Shown: positions 46,137-54,945, numbered from the stretch's first letter. The stretch is 64,000 bases of DNA from Tistrella mobilis (GCF_041468085.1 NZ_CP121017.1:1033501-1097500), one strand, 5' to 3'. Notes: generated from the letters alone by a model not told the origin. Numbers and translations are program-made.

Positions 46137-47155
46137 TCGATCACCACCCGCGGATCGGCGATCCCATAGGCGAGATCGACCACCAGATTGACCACCACGA
46201 AGATGCCGGCCATCAGCAGCACGAAGCCCTGCACCGGGGCGTAATCCGAGGCGAGCAGCGCATCCAGCGTGTAGGAGCCGACGCCCGGCCACGAGAAGAC
46301 CTTCTCCACCAGCACATTGGCGCCCAGCATGGTGGAGAACATGATGCCGGTGGTGGTCAGCACCGGCAGGATGGCGTTGCGCAGCGCATAGACGTTGACC
46401 ACCTTCCAGCCCGGCAGGCCGAGCGAGCGGGCGGTGCGGACGAAATCGCCGCCCAGCGCCGCCAGCATCGAGGCGCGGGTCATGCGGGCCAGGGGCGCCA
46501 GCACGAACAGGGCCATGGTGATCGCCGGCAGCATCAGCTGGCCGAGGGCGGCCCGGAAGACCTCCATGTCACCGGCGAGCAGCGAGTCGATCAGCAGGAA
46601 GCCGGTCACGGATGGGGGGGCGACCAGGAAGACGTCGATCCGGCCGGTGGGGTCGGGCGCCCATCCCAGCAGATAGTAGAAGATGAAGATCAGCAGCAGG
46701 CCCGAGACGAAGGTCGGCATCGCCACCCCGGCGGTGCAGACAACCCGGACCATGTGGTCCAGCACCGATCCGGGCATCAGCGCCGCCAGGATGCCGAGCG
46801 GCAGGGCGGTCGCGAGCGCCAGGATCAGGGCGACCACGGTGAGTTCGAGCGAGGCGGGCAGGCGTTCGGCCAGATCGTCCAGCACCGGACGGCCGGTGGT
46901 CATCGAGGTGCCGAGATCGCCGGTCGCGACATCGCCCAGATAGAGGATCAGCTGTTCGGGCAGCGAGCGGTCGAGGCCCAGCTTCTCGCGCATCGCCTGG
47001 ATTTCGGCCTCGCCGGAATTCGGGCCAGAGGCGAAGAAGACGGCCGGATCGCCGGGCAGAAGCCGCATCAGCACGAAGGTGAAGACCAGCACGCCCAGCA
47101 GCACCGGCAGGGCGGCGGCCAACCGTCGGGCGGACCGGTATGCGATCGAGCGCAT
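46133..47155 (-). CDS. ABC transporter permease, DppB type
   Basis: A 340-aa membrane protein with the DppB/OppB N-terminus (ALPVLLGVLVFTFVLMRLLPGDPA) and the LGLDRSLPEQ motif, then the EAA-type loop at DFVRTARSLGLPGWKVV. A 77-bp gap with a strong hairpin separates it from the upstream binding-protein gene. The binding protein is usually made in excess over the permeases, which this arrangement fits. Confidence 0.93.
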   Translation of the reverse strand: MRSIAYRSARRLAAALPVLLGVLVFTFVLMRLLPGDPAVFFASGPNSGEAEIQAMREKLGLDRSLPEQLILYLGDVATGDLGTSMTTGRPVLDDLAERLPASLELTVVALILALATALPLGILAALMPGSVLDHMVRVVCTAGVAMPTFVSGLLLIFIFYYLLGWAPDPTGRIDVFLVAPPSVTGFLLIDSLLAGDMEVFRAALGQLMLPAITMALFVLAPLARMTRASMLAALGGDFVRTARSLGLPGWKVVNVYALRNAILPVLTTTGIMFSTMLGANVLVEKVFSWPGVGSYTLDALLASDYAPVQGFVLLMAGIFVVVNLVVDLAYGIADPRVVIE

Positions 47156-47188
47156 GGGGGTCGTCCTTTCCCTGAGGCGGGTGGCTGC

Positions 47189-47220
47189 CCCCTCCGCCAG
47201 GCCGGAACCCGGCGGAGGGG
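47189..47220 (-). promoter_or_regulatory. Hairpin between the binding-protein and permease genes
   Basis: CCCCTCCGCC (47189-47198) and GGCGGAGGGG (47211-47220) pair perfectly over 10 bp. Such hairpins after a binding-protein gene commonly stabilise its mRNA or reduce read-through into the permease genes. Confidence 0.65.
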
Positions 47221-47231
47221 ACAGGGCGGCA

Positions 47232-48857
47232 TCACTTGGTCCGGGTCAGGCTGCGATAGTCGGTCTGACGGTGGAACCAGTAGGTGAAGCCGTCGATGTT
47301 CCTGGCCATCACCGCATCGAGGGCGGGCTGCCAGAGCATCACGACCGGGACCTCGTCGGCGGCGATCTTGACCATGCGCTTCGCGGCCGCCTCATAGGCC
47401 GCAGGGTCGCGCTCGTAGCGCGCCTTGGTGGTCAGCTCGGCCAGTTCCTCGTTCACGAACGAGCCGTAATTCCACCGGGTCTCACCCTGGAAGAACACCC
47501 GGAAGAAATAGTCGGCCGACGGCAGCCAGGCGATCGCGCTCTCGGTGAAGAAGGGCAGCTTCTTTTCCGAGATCAGGGTGCCCATCTGCGCATCCGGCAC
47601 CTTCTCGACGGTGACGTCGATGCCGATCTTGCCGAGCGATTCCTTGATCAGCGCCGCGATCGGCTCGCTGGTTGCAGCCGAGCCGACATTGAACGAGAAG
47701 GTGGTCTTGAAGCCGTTGGGGAAACCGGCTTCGGCCAGCAGGCCCTTGGCCTTGTCGAGATTGGTGGCATAGGGCAGGCGCTGCGGGAACTTGCCGTTGT
47801 CGGGCAGGTCCTTCCAGCTGGCTCCCCAGAGCGGCGCGCCGCGGCGATAGAGCGCGGCGGTGAACATGTCGTCGAAGGGCAGCGCATGGGCAACCGCCTG
47901 GCGGACCTTGACGTTGTCGAACGGCGCCATCCGGGTGTTGAAGGCGATCATCTGGAAGGCGTTGACCTGCGGGATCGACACCACCTTGACGGCGCCGCGA
48001 TCCTTCAGCGCCAGCACGTCGCTGGACTGCAGGTCGATCGAGAGATCGGCGTCACCACGCTCGATCAGGCTGGCGCGGGTCGATGCCTCGGGCACGGTCT
48101 GGACGATGATCCGCTTGAAATAGGGCAGCGGGCCGCTCTTCCAGTCGTCGAAACGGTCCAGCACCACCTGCTGACCGGCCTTGAAGGACGAGACCTTGTA
48201 GGCGCCGCCCGAGGCCTGGTTCTCCTTCAGCCACTCGGTCGCCCAGGGGTCCTCGGCGGTGGCATGCTGCCTGGCGAGCTTCGAATTCAGGATGACCGGG
48301 AAGACCACGGCTAGGTTCGGCACCGCCAGCCGGTCGGGCTTGTCCAGTGTCACCTGAATGGTGCGCGCGTCGATGATCTTGAACTGGTCGGGCGACTTCA
48401 GCGAGCCGGTGGCCATCTGTGCGCCCGGGCCCTTCAGCGACACCGCGCGGTCCAGCGACCACTTCACGTCCTCGGCCGTCACCGGCGAGCCGTCGTGGAA
48501 GGTGGCGTCGGGGCGCAGCTTAAATGTGACGGTCAGGCCGTCATCGCTGATCGTGAAGCTTTCGGCCAGTTCGCCCTTCATCTTGTCGAAGTCGTAGATA
48601 TAGCCGTCGCCGAACTTCTTCCGGTCCCAGCTGACCAGCCGGTCGTAGATGTTCCAGTTCAGGCCGAAGCCGTCGCGGGTGATCCCCTGCATGCCGGCGT
48701 CCAGGGTGTTGACCTGGCCGCCGGTCACCACGCGCAGCGTCTCTTCCCGGCTCTGGGCCTGGGCGGCGCCGGCAATGGCCGTCAGGGTCAGCGCCGCCGA
48801 AGCGGCGGCGGCAATCAGGCGGGCGCGCAGGCGCCCCCTCGGCCGTGTGTGCAGCAT
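47232..48857 (-). CDS. ABC transporter substrate-binding protein, family 5 (peptide/opine/nickel type)
   Basis: A 541-aa periplasmic protein with a signal peptide ending near AGAAQAQS (about residue 35). Family 5 marks are ETLRVVTGGQVNTLDAGM, the KLRPDATFHDGSPVTAEDVKWSLDRA block and late KVRQAVAHALPFDDMF. Members bind di- and oligopeptides, opines, glutathione or other solutes, so the ligand is open. Being first in the importer operon and beside the GntR gene, it probably delivers the substrate for the hydantoinase/BKACE pathway (inference). Confidence 0.93.
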   Translation of the reverse strand: MLHTRPRGRLRARLIAAAASAALTLTAIAGAAQAQSREETLRVVTGGQVNTLDAGMQGITRDGFGLNWNIYDRLVSWDRKKFGDGYIYDFDKMKGELAESFTISDDGLTVTFKLRPDATFHDGSPVTAEDVKWSLDRAVSLKGPGAQMATGSLKSPDQFKIIDARTIQVTLDKPDRLAVPNLAVVFPVILNSKLARQHATAEDPWATEWLKENQASGGAYKVSSFKAGQQVVLDRFDDWKSGPLPYFKRIIVQTVPEASTRASLIERGDADLSIDLQSSDVLALKDRGAVKVVSIPQVNAFQMIAFNTRMAPFDNVKVRQAVAHALPFDDMFTAALYRRGAPLWGASWKDLPDNGKFPQRLPYATNLDKAKGLLAEAGFPNGFKTTFSFNVGSAATSEPIAALIKESLGKIGIDVTVEKVPDAQMGTLISEKKLPFFTESAIAWLPSADYFFRVFFQGETRWNYGSFVNEELAELTTKARYERDPAAYEAAAKRMVKIAADEVPVVMLWQPALDAVMARNIDGFTYWFHRQTDYRSLTRTK

Positions 48858-49044
48858 TCCTGCCTCCTGTCGATGGTCCCGTGTGGTTTTTTTGCCCGTG
48901 CGGTTCTTGTCTGGTCCGTCTCGGTCTGGGTCGTCTCGGGGGCTTCAGACGGGTGGTTTGCCGCTCGCCGCCCGGTGCCTTGCGCTCCCCGCAAGGGGCC
49001 ACCGGACGGGAGGGGGATGGTGCGGAAGGTCTGCGTCCTGGCAA

Positions 49045-50022
49045 TCAGGCGGCGGCGGCCCTCGACGGCACGCCCAGCATGGCGCGCGCCTCTTCGGGGC
49101 TCGCGATCGGGCGGCCCAGTTCCTCGACGATCCGGCGGATCTTGGCGACCTGCTCGGCATTGCTTTCGGCCATCTTGCCGGGGCCGGCATAGAGGCTGTC
49201 CTCAAGCCCGACGCGGACATGGCCGCCCATGGCAGCCGCCATGGTCGCGAAATTGATCTGGTGGCGGCCGGCGGCCAGCACCGACCATTCGAAGGCGTCG
49301 CCGAACAGCCGGTCGGCGATGGTCTTCATGTGCATCAGGTTGTCGGGGTCGGCGCCGATGCCGCCCAGGATGCCGAACACCATCTGCACGAACAGCGGCG
49401 GGGTCGCGAGCTTGCGGTCCAGGAAATGCGCCAGCGTGTAGAGATGGCCGACGTCGTAGCATTCGTATTCGAACCGCGCCCCGCGACGCTCGCCCATCTC
49501 GCGCAGGATGGTTTCGATATCGCCGAAGGTGTTGCGGAAGATGACGTCCTTCGTCGCCTCGACATAGGGCTTCTCCCAGGGGAAGCGCCAGTTCTGGTAG
49601 CGCTGGCCCAGGTCGGAATAGACGAAGTTCATCGATCCCATGTTGAGCGAGCAGATCTCGGGCGAGAGGCCGAGGGGGCCTTCCAGCCGCTGTTCCATGG
49701 TCATGGCGGTGGAGCCGCCGGTGGTGATGTTGATCACCGCATCGCATTGCTGGCGGATGCGCGGGACGAAGCCCTCGTAATGGGCAAGCTTCGGGCTCGG
49801 CCGGCCGTCCTCGGGGTCACGCGCATGCAGATGCAGGATCGCGGCACCGGCTTTCGCCGCATCCACCGCCTGGGTGGCGATGTCGTTGGGCGTGTAGGGC
49901 AGATGCGGGGACATGGTCGGCGTGTGCACGGCACCGGTCACCGCACAGCTGATGATCAGCTTCTTGCCGCGGGTGCGGGTCTTTGCGGGCGCATCGGCCG
50001 CGGTTTCAGGCGCTCCTGCCAT
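49045..50022 (-). CDS. Beta-keto acid cleavage enzyme (BKACE, DUF849; Kce-like)
   Basis: A 325-aa TIM-barrel Zn enzyme. BKACEs transfer the end of a beta-keto acid to acetyl-CoA, giving acetoacetate and a new acyl-CoA; Kce acts on 3-keto-5-aminohexanoate and others act on dehydrocarnitine. The Zn-site motif AILHLHARDPEDGRPS and the block INITTGGS are present, together with SLNMGSMNF and GGHVRVGLEDSLY near the C-terminus. The ATG at 50022 has GAGGA upstream. It is divergent from the Zn-ribbon/thiolase pair, with the third operator between them. Confidence 0.9.
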   Translation of the reverse strand: MAGAPETAADAPAKTRTRGKKLIISCAVTGAVHTPTMSPHLPYTPNDIATQAVDAAKAGAAILHLHARDPEDGRPSPKLAHYEGFVPRIRQQCDAVINITTGGSTAMTMEQRLEGPLGLSPEICSLNMGSMNFVYSDLGQRYQNWRFPWEKPYVEATKDVIFRNTFGDIETILREMGERRGARFEYECYDVGHLYTLAHFLDRKLATPPLFVQMVFGILGGIGADPDNLMHMKTIADRLFGDAFEWSVLAAGRHQINFATMAAAMGGHVRVGLEDSLYAGPGKMAESNAEQVAKIRRIVEELGRPIASPEEARAMLGVPSRAAAA

Positions 50023-50364
50023 CGGGGAGGGTCCTCGTCCTCGGGGGTATGAAATCAGGGGGCATGCCCGTCCGGCCACGGTTGGTTCCATGCCATCGTA
50101 TTCATACGACGGCCAGAGGATACCGGGCCCGCCGGGCGGGGAAGACGCTCGACGGAAAGCCGCCGGGGGAGGCGGCCCACCGGGCAGGCATGCGGGGGGA
50201 AGCTGGTGGTGAGCGATTGATGCTCGATCTTTGATCAAAGATTTGATCATCTGGCCCCCGCTTGTCAAACTCCTTTCTGCCCCGGCCGTCGTCGAAGACG
50301 GCCTTCGGACATGAGCCTCCGGGTATGGACCCGGGGCATGACACACCACAGACGGGGGTAACCG
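50023..50364. other. 342-bp divergent promoter region between BKACE and the Zn-ribbon gene
   Basis: No gene is seen. It contains operator copy 3 and, directly after it, a second half-matching TTTGATCA (50242-50249), giving a possible double site. Both flanking operons could be controlled from here. Confidence 0.6.
50226..50239. promoter_or_regulatory. GATCTTTGATCAAA operator, copy 3, between BKACE and the thiolase operon
   Basis: It is identical to copies 1 and 2 over 14 bases; the core palindrome is 50230-50239. A partial repeat, TTTGATCA, follows at 50242-50249. Confidence 0.7.
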
Positions 50365-50787
50365 ATGCTGAGAGGCAGCCTGCCCGAACCGACGCCGCAG
50401 ACGGCCTGGTTCTGGGATGCGACCCGCAGGGGAGAGCTTTACGTTCAGGAATGCACGGCCTGCGGCGGTCGCCATTTTCCGCCCCGGCCCTTCTGTCCGG
50501 CCTGCGGCGGGCGGGAGGTGACGGCGCTGAAATGTAGCGGCCGGGCGACGCTGTGGAGCTATGTGATCAACCACATGGTGCCCAAGGGCGGTGACGGCCC
50601 CTATGTGGTGGCAGTGGTGCGGCTGGAAGAGGGGCCGCTGATGATGACCAATATCGAGGGCTGCCCCCAGACGCCCGAGGCGCTGCCGCTCGACATGGCG
50701 CTGGAGGTGGTGTTCGAGCCAGTGTCCGAAACCATCACCCTGCCGAAATTCCGCCCGGCGGCCGACAGCAACGGAGCCGGCGCATGA
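50365..50787 (+). CDS. Zn-ribbon/OB-fold (DUF35) protein, partner of the thiolase-like enzyme
   Basis: A 140-aa protein with an N-terminal rubredoxin-like zinc ribbon (CTACGG and CPACGG) and a C-terminal OB fold (GRATLWSYVINHM, PYVVAVVRLEEGPLM). DUF35 proteins form obligate complexes with non-canonical thiolases or lipid-transfer aldolases and help bind the acyl-CoA. The stop overlaps the start of the thiolase gene (ATGA), which agrees with a complex. Confidence 0.9.
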   Translation: MLRGSLPEPTPQTAWFWDATRRGELYVQECTACGGRHFPPRPFCPACGGREVTALKCSGRATLWSYVINHMVPKGGDGPYVVAVVRLEEGPLMMTNIEGCPQTPEALPLDMALEVVFEPVSETITLPKFRPAADSNGAGA

Positions 50788-51932
50788 GCCTGACCCGCCC
50801 CCTGGCCTCGATCGTGGGTGCCGCCGAGACCACCCGGCTCGGCGTGCTGCCCGACATGTCGGAACTGGATCTGCATGCCGATGCGGCGCTGAATGCGCTG
50901 GCCGATTGCGGCCTCACCCCGGCCGATATCGACGGCATCGCGACCGCGGGCGAAAACCCGGCGATGCTGGCCCAGTATCTGGGCATCACCCCCACATGGG
51001 TGGATGCCACCAATATCGGCGGCTGTTCCTTCATGACCCATGTCGCCCATGCCGCGGCGGCGATCCGGGCCGGGCTCTGCCGCACGGTGCTGATCACCCA
51101 TGGCGAAAGCGGCCGCTCGCGGGTCGGCCATGTTCCCTGGACGGTGCCGCCCCATTCGCTGATGGGCCAGTTCGAACTGGGCTACACCCCGACCATGGCG
51201 GCGACGCTGTTCACCCTGCCGGCGCTGCGCTACATGAAGACCTTCGGGGTGACCGAGGAAGATCTCGCCCGGGTGACGGTGGTGCAGCGGCAATGGGCGG
51301 GTTTTCACCCGCGCGCCTTCCGCCGCGATCCGGTGACGATCGACGAGGTGCTGGCCTCACGCATGATCGCCTGGCCGTTCCGCATCCTGATGTGCTGCCT
51401 GGTCACCGATGGCGGCGGCGCGCTGATCCTGACCGCCCCCGACCGCGCCGCCGATTTCCCGACCCGCCCGGTCGACGTGATCGGCACGGGCGAAAGCGTC
51501 GAGCATCTGATGATTACCGAGATGAAGGACTACACCAGCTCCCGCGCCTTCCGGGTGGCCGGTGATCAGGCCTTCGCCGCGGCCGGTATCGACCGGGCCG
51601 ATGTCGACCATCTGATGATCTACGACGCCTTCGCCCATGTACCGCTTTACGGGTTGGAGGCCCTGGGCTTCGTGAAACCAGGCGAGGCGGCCGGCTTCAT
51701 CGCCGACGGCCACACCGCCCCCGGCGGCCGCCTGCCGATGAACACCAATGGCGGCGGCATCAACTACATGCATTCCGGCATGTACGGCATGTACGCGCTT
51801 CAGGAAGCCGTCCGCCAGATGCGCGGCACGGCGCCCCAGGGGGCACAGGTCAGGGACGCCCGCATTTCGGTCGTCCAGGGCGTGGGCGGCATGTTCGGCA
51901 CCGCCGGCACGGTCATCCTGGCCCGCCGCTGA
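50784..51932 (+). CDS. Thiolase-like (SCPx/lipid-transfer type) enzyme
   Basis: A 382-aa member of the thiolase fold. The candidate nucleophile is in NIGGCSFM (Cys about residue 79) and the C-terminal histidine in NTNGGGINYMHSG. The usual second cysteine (CGG-G) is replaced in VQGVGGMFGTAG, as in the Ltp2/SCPx-like group that works with DUF35 partners and can perform retro-aldol or thiolytic cleavage. It could cleave the acyl-CoA made by BKACE or by the CoA ligase (inference). Confidence 0.88.
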   Translation: MSLTRPLASIVGAAETTRLGVLPDMSELDLHADAALNALADCGLTPADIDGIATAGENPAMLAQYLGITPTWVDATNIGGCSFMTHVAHAAAAIRAGLCRTVLITHGESGRSRVGHVPWTVPPHSLMGQFELGYTPTMAATLFTLPALRYMKTFGVTEEDLARVTVVQRQWAGFHPRAFRRDPVTIDEVLASRMIAWPFRILMCCLVTDGGGALILTAPDRAADFPTRPVDVIGTGESVEHLMITEMKDYTSSRAFRVAGDQAFAAAGIDRADVDHLMIYDAFAHVPLYGLEALGFVKPGEAAGFIADGHTAPGGRLPMNTNGGGINYMHSGMYGMYALQEAVRQMRGTAPQGAQVRDARISVVQGVGGMFGTAGTVILARR

Positions 51933-52084
51933 CGGGGGCCGCGGGTGGGCCGGTCGGCCGTTCGAGCAGTTGCAGGCCGTGCCCTTGCGGGGGGGCGACG
52001 ATTGCGCGGATCGTGCAATCCGCCTCACGCGGGTGGAAAGCTCTGCGGATTGGCGGTGGCCGGCCTCGCGGCATCCGGGGCGGG

Positions 52085-52591
52085 TCAGTCGACCGCCATG
52101 TCTTTCAGGTTCTGCCGGAACTGCCCGGCGGCCGCTTTGGCGGCTTTGACCAAGGCGTCAAAGTCGTCTGGCGGGTTGCCTCCGTCGAGCATCGCCTGGA
52201 ACACGGCATAGGCATCCGTCCGGCTGCCATAGGCGCGGAGGGTTTTCTCGTCGTTGACCCAGGTTATGACGATGATCTTTTCCCGGCTGTCGAAGCGGTA
52301 GAACAGTCGGTATTGCTGGAGGAATTTCGCACGGAACCAATGCTTCCTGTGGTCTCCGAGAGTGCCGCCCTGTCGAAACTGAGGCGCGCCCGGATCCGCC
52401 GGGATGATCTCGCTGATCAGCCGCAGGACAGCAGCCAACCGTTTCGCGCTGTTCTTCTTGTGCCAGGTTTGGGGATCACGCTCCCGGCGGGTCTTGACAT
52501 CCGCCAGCAGGTCCGCAGCCTGTTCCAGGAAGAGCGGATGCGCGTAGACGGACCAGCCGTTGGCGATGATCGGTGCCGCAGCCGACCCCAT
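52085..52591 (-). CDS. yhaV: YhaV family toxin (RelE-like ribonuclease)
   Basis: A 168-aa protein of the YhaV group: start NGWSVYAHPLFLEQ, then the conserved KRLAAVLRLISEIIPADP, RQGGTLGDHRKHWFRAKFLQQYRLFYRF and IVITWVNDEKTLRAYGSRTDAYAVF. YhaV cleaves mRNA, often in a ribosome-dependent way, and is neutralised by PrlF. The start overlaps the PrlF stop codon (TAATG), the normal antitoxin-first arrangement. Both genes look intact. Confidence 0.93.
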   Translation of the reverse strand: MGSAAAPIIANGWSVYAHPLFLEQAADLLADVKTRRERDPQTWHKKNSAKRLAAVLRLISEIIPADPGAPQFRQGGTLGDHRKHWFRAKFLQQYRLFYRFDSREKIIVITWVNDEKTLRAYGSRTDAYAVFQAMLDGGNPPDDFDALVKAAKAAAGQFRQNLKDMAVD

Positions 52592-52917
52592 TACTCGTCG
52601 TCGTCGGACAGAGGGGCGTCGAGATCGACATCCACATCCTTGAGCAGCACCTTGAGCTGCTCGACGAAGCTGCTGTCAATGGCCATCAGGCGCTCAGGGT
52701 GTGCGCTGATATCGGCTTCAAGAAGATCGAGGAAGGCACCAAGTGCCGGATCGCCATCATCCGCATGGGCAGCTTCGATATAGACCCGCCCGTTCGGCTC
52801 GGTGAGATAGCGGATATGATCGCCCTTTTCGAGGTTCAGCTGCTTCCGCACGCCGCTTGGCACCGTCGTCTGATAGCGATCGGTCAGCTTCGAGATTTCC
52901 TGAGCGAGTGCAGGCAT
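52591..52917 (-). CDS. prlF: PrlF (SohA) family antitoxin, AbrB-type
   Basis: A 108-aa protein. The N-terminal swapped-hairpin DNA-binding domain is SKLTDRYQTTVPSGVRKQLNLEKGDHIRYL, as in PrlF. The acidic C-terminal half binds the toxin. A strong AGGAGG ribosome site precedes the ATG. A palindrome 46 bases upstream is a likely site for autoregulation. Confidence 0.93.
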   Translation of the reverse strand: MPALAQEISKLTDRYQTTVPSGVRKQLNLEKGDHIRYLTEPNGRVYIEAAHADDGDPALGAFLDLLEADISAHPERLMAIDSSFVEQLKVLLKDVDVDLDAPLSDDDE

Positions 52918-52962
52918 GGCTGCCTCCTGTTCGGCCGGTCTAAATCACTTGAAACAAAAAGT

Positions 52963-52976
52963 AATGCATTTGCATT
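52963..52976. promoter_or_regulatory. Palindrome AATGCATTTGCATT upstream of prlF-yhaV
   Basis: AATGCA and TGCATT are perfect arms around TT, in an AT-rich promoter segment. It is the likely operator bound by the PrlF-YhaV complex. Confidence 0.6.
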
Positions 52977-52987
52977 GTCGCGTCAAG

Positions 52988-54052
52988 CTACACCATTCCC
53001 CGCCCCCGCCGATCCCGCCGCCAGCCGCTGGGGGTGGTGCCGGTGACCCGGCGGAATTCGCGGTTGAAGTTGGATTTGGTCTGGAAGCCGGCATCGAACA
53101 TGATCCGGGTGACCGGCTCGTCGGTGGTGGAGAGCAGGCGGCAGGCCTCGGCCACGCGGTGGTCGTTGACCAGCTGCGAGACATTGCGATCCAGGCGGCG
53201 GTTGACCGCGGCCGAGAGGCGGCGGGCCGGCAGGCCCAGGCGGCGGGCCAGGCGGTCGAGGGTGAGATCGGGGTCGCGATAGGGCGCGCGGTCCCGCATC
53301 AGGGCGTCGAGGCGGTCGATGATCGCCTGATCTTCGGCGAGGTCGTCCTCGTCAGCCGCAGGCTCGTCATCCTGTGCCGTCTTCGCTTGTGGCGGTTCCA
53401 TCGGCGCCGCCGGCCGGGGCGGCGGGGCAAGGCCGGTGGTGGCGATGGCCCAGGCGCCGGCGGGCAGGGCGATCAGATTGGCGGCGGCCACGATCAGCGC
53501 CGCATGCCGGCCGGCCGAGACTGCGACGTCGAGGGCGATGGCGAGGTCGACCAGGGCGAAGCCGGCCAGCACCAGCCCGACCAGCCGCATGGCCCGGATC
53601 GCCGCCGGGGCATCGCCCAGCCGCGCCGCCGCCAGCGCATCGGGGCCGCGGGACGCGAGGCGCAGCAAGGCCGCGGCATAGCCGAGGAAGATCACCGCCA
53701 GCACCGCATCGATCGGCGCCCGCCAGACCGTCCAGATCCCTGAGAGCAGGGCCACCAGGGCGACGGGCAGCAGATGCCACCAGAGGGTGCGGGTCCGCGG
53801 CCGGGTCAGGCCGGCGAAGCACAGCCAGGCGAGCGGTGGCAGGGTGGCGGCGACCACCGGCTGAAGGGCGCGGATGGCCGCGAGATCGGTGCTCCAGCGC
53901 AGCCCGACCACGACGAGATCCAGCGTGCAGGCGGCAACGAACACCACCTGCGGCGTGATCCGCCGGCCGGGCTCTCCGCCCGCGACCAGCCGTGCGCCGA
54001 GGATGGCGAGCAGCAGCGCGCCGACGAAGGGCAGAGGCAGGGACGGCATCAT
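52988..54052 (-). CDS. AraC family regulator with N-terminal membrane domain
   Basis: A 354-aa protein. The first part (about 1-220) contains about seven hydrophobic segments, an integral-membrane sensor; a charged acidic linker (QDDEPAADEDDLAED) follows. The C-terminal AraC double HTH is LTLDRLARRLGLPARRLSAA and EPVTRIMFDAGFQTKSNFNREF. Regulators of this layout sense something at the membrane and bind DNA directly. The start ATG overlaps the stop of the alpha/beta hydrolase (ATGA), so it is the second gene of that operon. Confidence 0.88.
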   Translation of the reverse strand: MMPSLPLPFVGALLLAILGARLVAGGEPGRRITPQVVFVAACTLDLVVVGLRWSTDLAAIRALQPVVAATLPPLAWLCFAGLTRPRTRTLWWHLLPVALVALLSGIWTVWRAPIDAVLAVIFLGYAAALLRLASRGPDALAAARLGDAPAAIRAMRLVGLVLAGFALVDLAIALDVAVSAGRHAALIVAAANLIALPAGAWAIATTGLAPPPRPAAPMEPPQAKTAQDDEPAADEDDLAEDQAIIDRLDALMRDRAPYRDPDLTLDRLARRLGLPARRLSAAVNRRLDRNVSQLVNDHRVAEACRLLSTTDEPVTRIMFDAGFQTKSNFNREFRRVTGTTPSGWRRDRRGRGMV

Positions 54053-54945
54053 GCGTGGCGGGCAAGCTCTGCCACCGCGCGGGCGAAGGCCGCGGGCGCT
54101 TCCTGGGGAATGTTGTGGCCGATGCCCGGCAGCACCTCGTAGGACCGGGGCCCCTGAAACTGCCGGCGGTCGCCGTCGCGGCCCTGGGGCGGATCGACCC
54201 CGTCGCTGCCGCCCTGAAGCACGATCGCGGGCACGGTGATCGGCGGCTGGGCCGCAAGCCGCTGCTCGATCGCCGCATGGGCGGGGTCCCCCGCCACCAG
54301 CGCATAGCGGTGGCGATAGGAATGGATGACGACCTCGACGAAATCGGGGTTGTCGAAGGCTGTGGCGGTTTCGGCGAAGGTCGCGTCGTCGAAATCCCAG
54401 TCCGGCGACCAGAGTTTCCACAGCAGCCGGCAGAGATCGCGGCGGTTCCGTGTGAGACCGGCCCGGCCGCGCTCGCCGTGGAAATAGTACTGATACCACC
54501 AGCGATGCTCGGCTTCGGGCGCCGCCGGTGCAGATGATGCGGCGATGTTCTGGATGTTGTAGCCCGATCCGCCGCTCACCAGCCCGCGCACCCGTTCGGG
54601 CCAGAGGGCCGCCACGATGCAGGCGGCGCGCCCGCCCCAGTCATAGCCGGCCAGCACGGCGGGCGGCAGGTCGAGCGCCTCCAGAAAGGCCAGAAGATCG
54701 GCGCCGAGTGCCGCCTGTTCGCCCGATCGCGGCGTTGCGTCGTCGAGGAAGCGGGTCGGGCCATAGCCGCGCAGCCAGGGGATCAGCACCCGGTGCCCCG
54801 ACGCGGCAAGGATCCGTCCCGCGCCGGTCATGGCATGAACGTCGTAGGGAAAGCCGTGGAGCAGGACCACCGGCGGGCCATCCGCCGGGCCGGCTTCGAG
54901 ATAGGCGGCCTCCAGCTGCCCGGCCCGGATGCGCTTCATGTCCAT
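54049..54945 (-). CDS. Alpha/beta hydrolase, epoxide-hydrolase/haloalkane-dehalogenase-like
   Basis: A 298-aa protein. The oxyanion motif is LLHGFPYD and the nucleophile elbow is AGYDWGGRAA, with aspartate where esterases have serine, as in epoxide hydrolases and dehalogenases. The C-terminal histidine is in GIGHNIPQE. The cap region is Trp- and Tyr-rich (WWYQYYFHGERGR). I chose the ATG at 54945 because AGGGAGA lies nine bases upstream. The substrate is unknown. Confidence 0.87.
   Translation of the reverse strand: MDMKRIRAGQLEAAYLEAGPADGPPVVLLHGFPYDVHAMTGAGRILAASGHRVLIPWLRGYGPTRFLDDATPRSGEQAALGADLLAFLEALDLPPAVLAGYDWGGRAACIVAALWPERVRGLVSGGSGYNIQNIAASSAPAAPEAEHRWWYQYYFHGERGRAGLTRNRRDLCRLLWKLWSPDWDFDDATFAETATAFDNPDFVEVVIHSYRHRYALVAGDPAHAAIEQRLAAQPPITVPAIVLQGGSDGVDPPQGRDGDRRQFQGPRSYEVLPGIGHNIPQEAPAAFARAVAELARHA

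Noticed and set aside
50784-51932. Calling the thiolase-like gene a standard acetyl-CoA acetyltransferase
   Set aside because: The second catalytic cysteine motif is replaced, and it is coupled to a DUF35 gene, which points to the SCPx/Ltp2-like group.
52951-52960. CTTGAAAC near the prlF promoter as another repeat handle
   Set aside because: Only eight bases agree and no stem or guide context is present.
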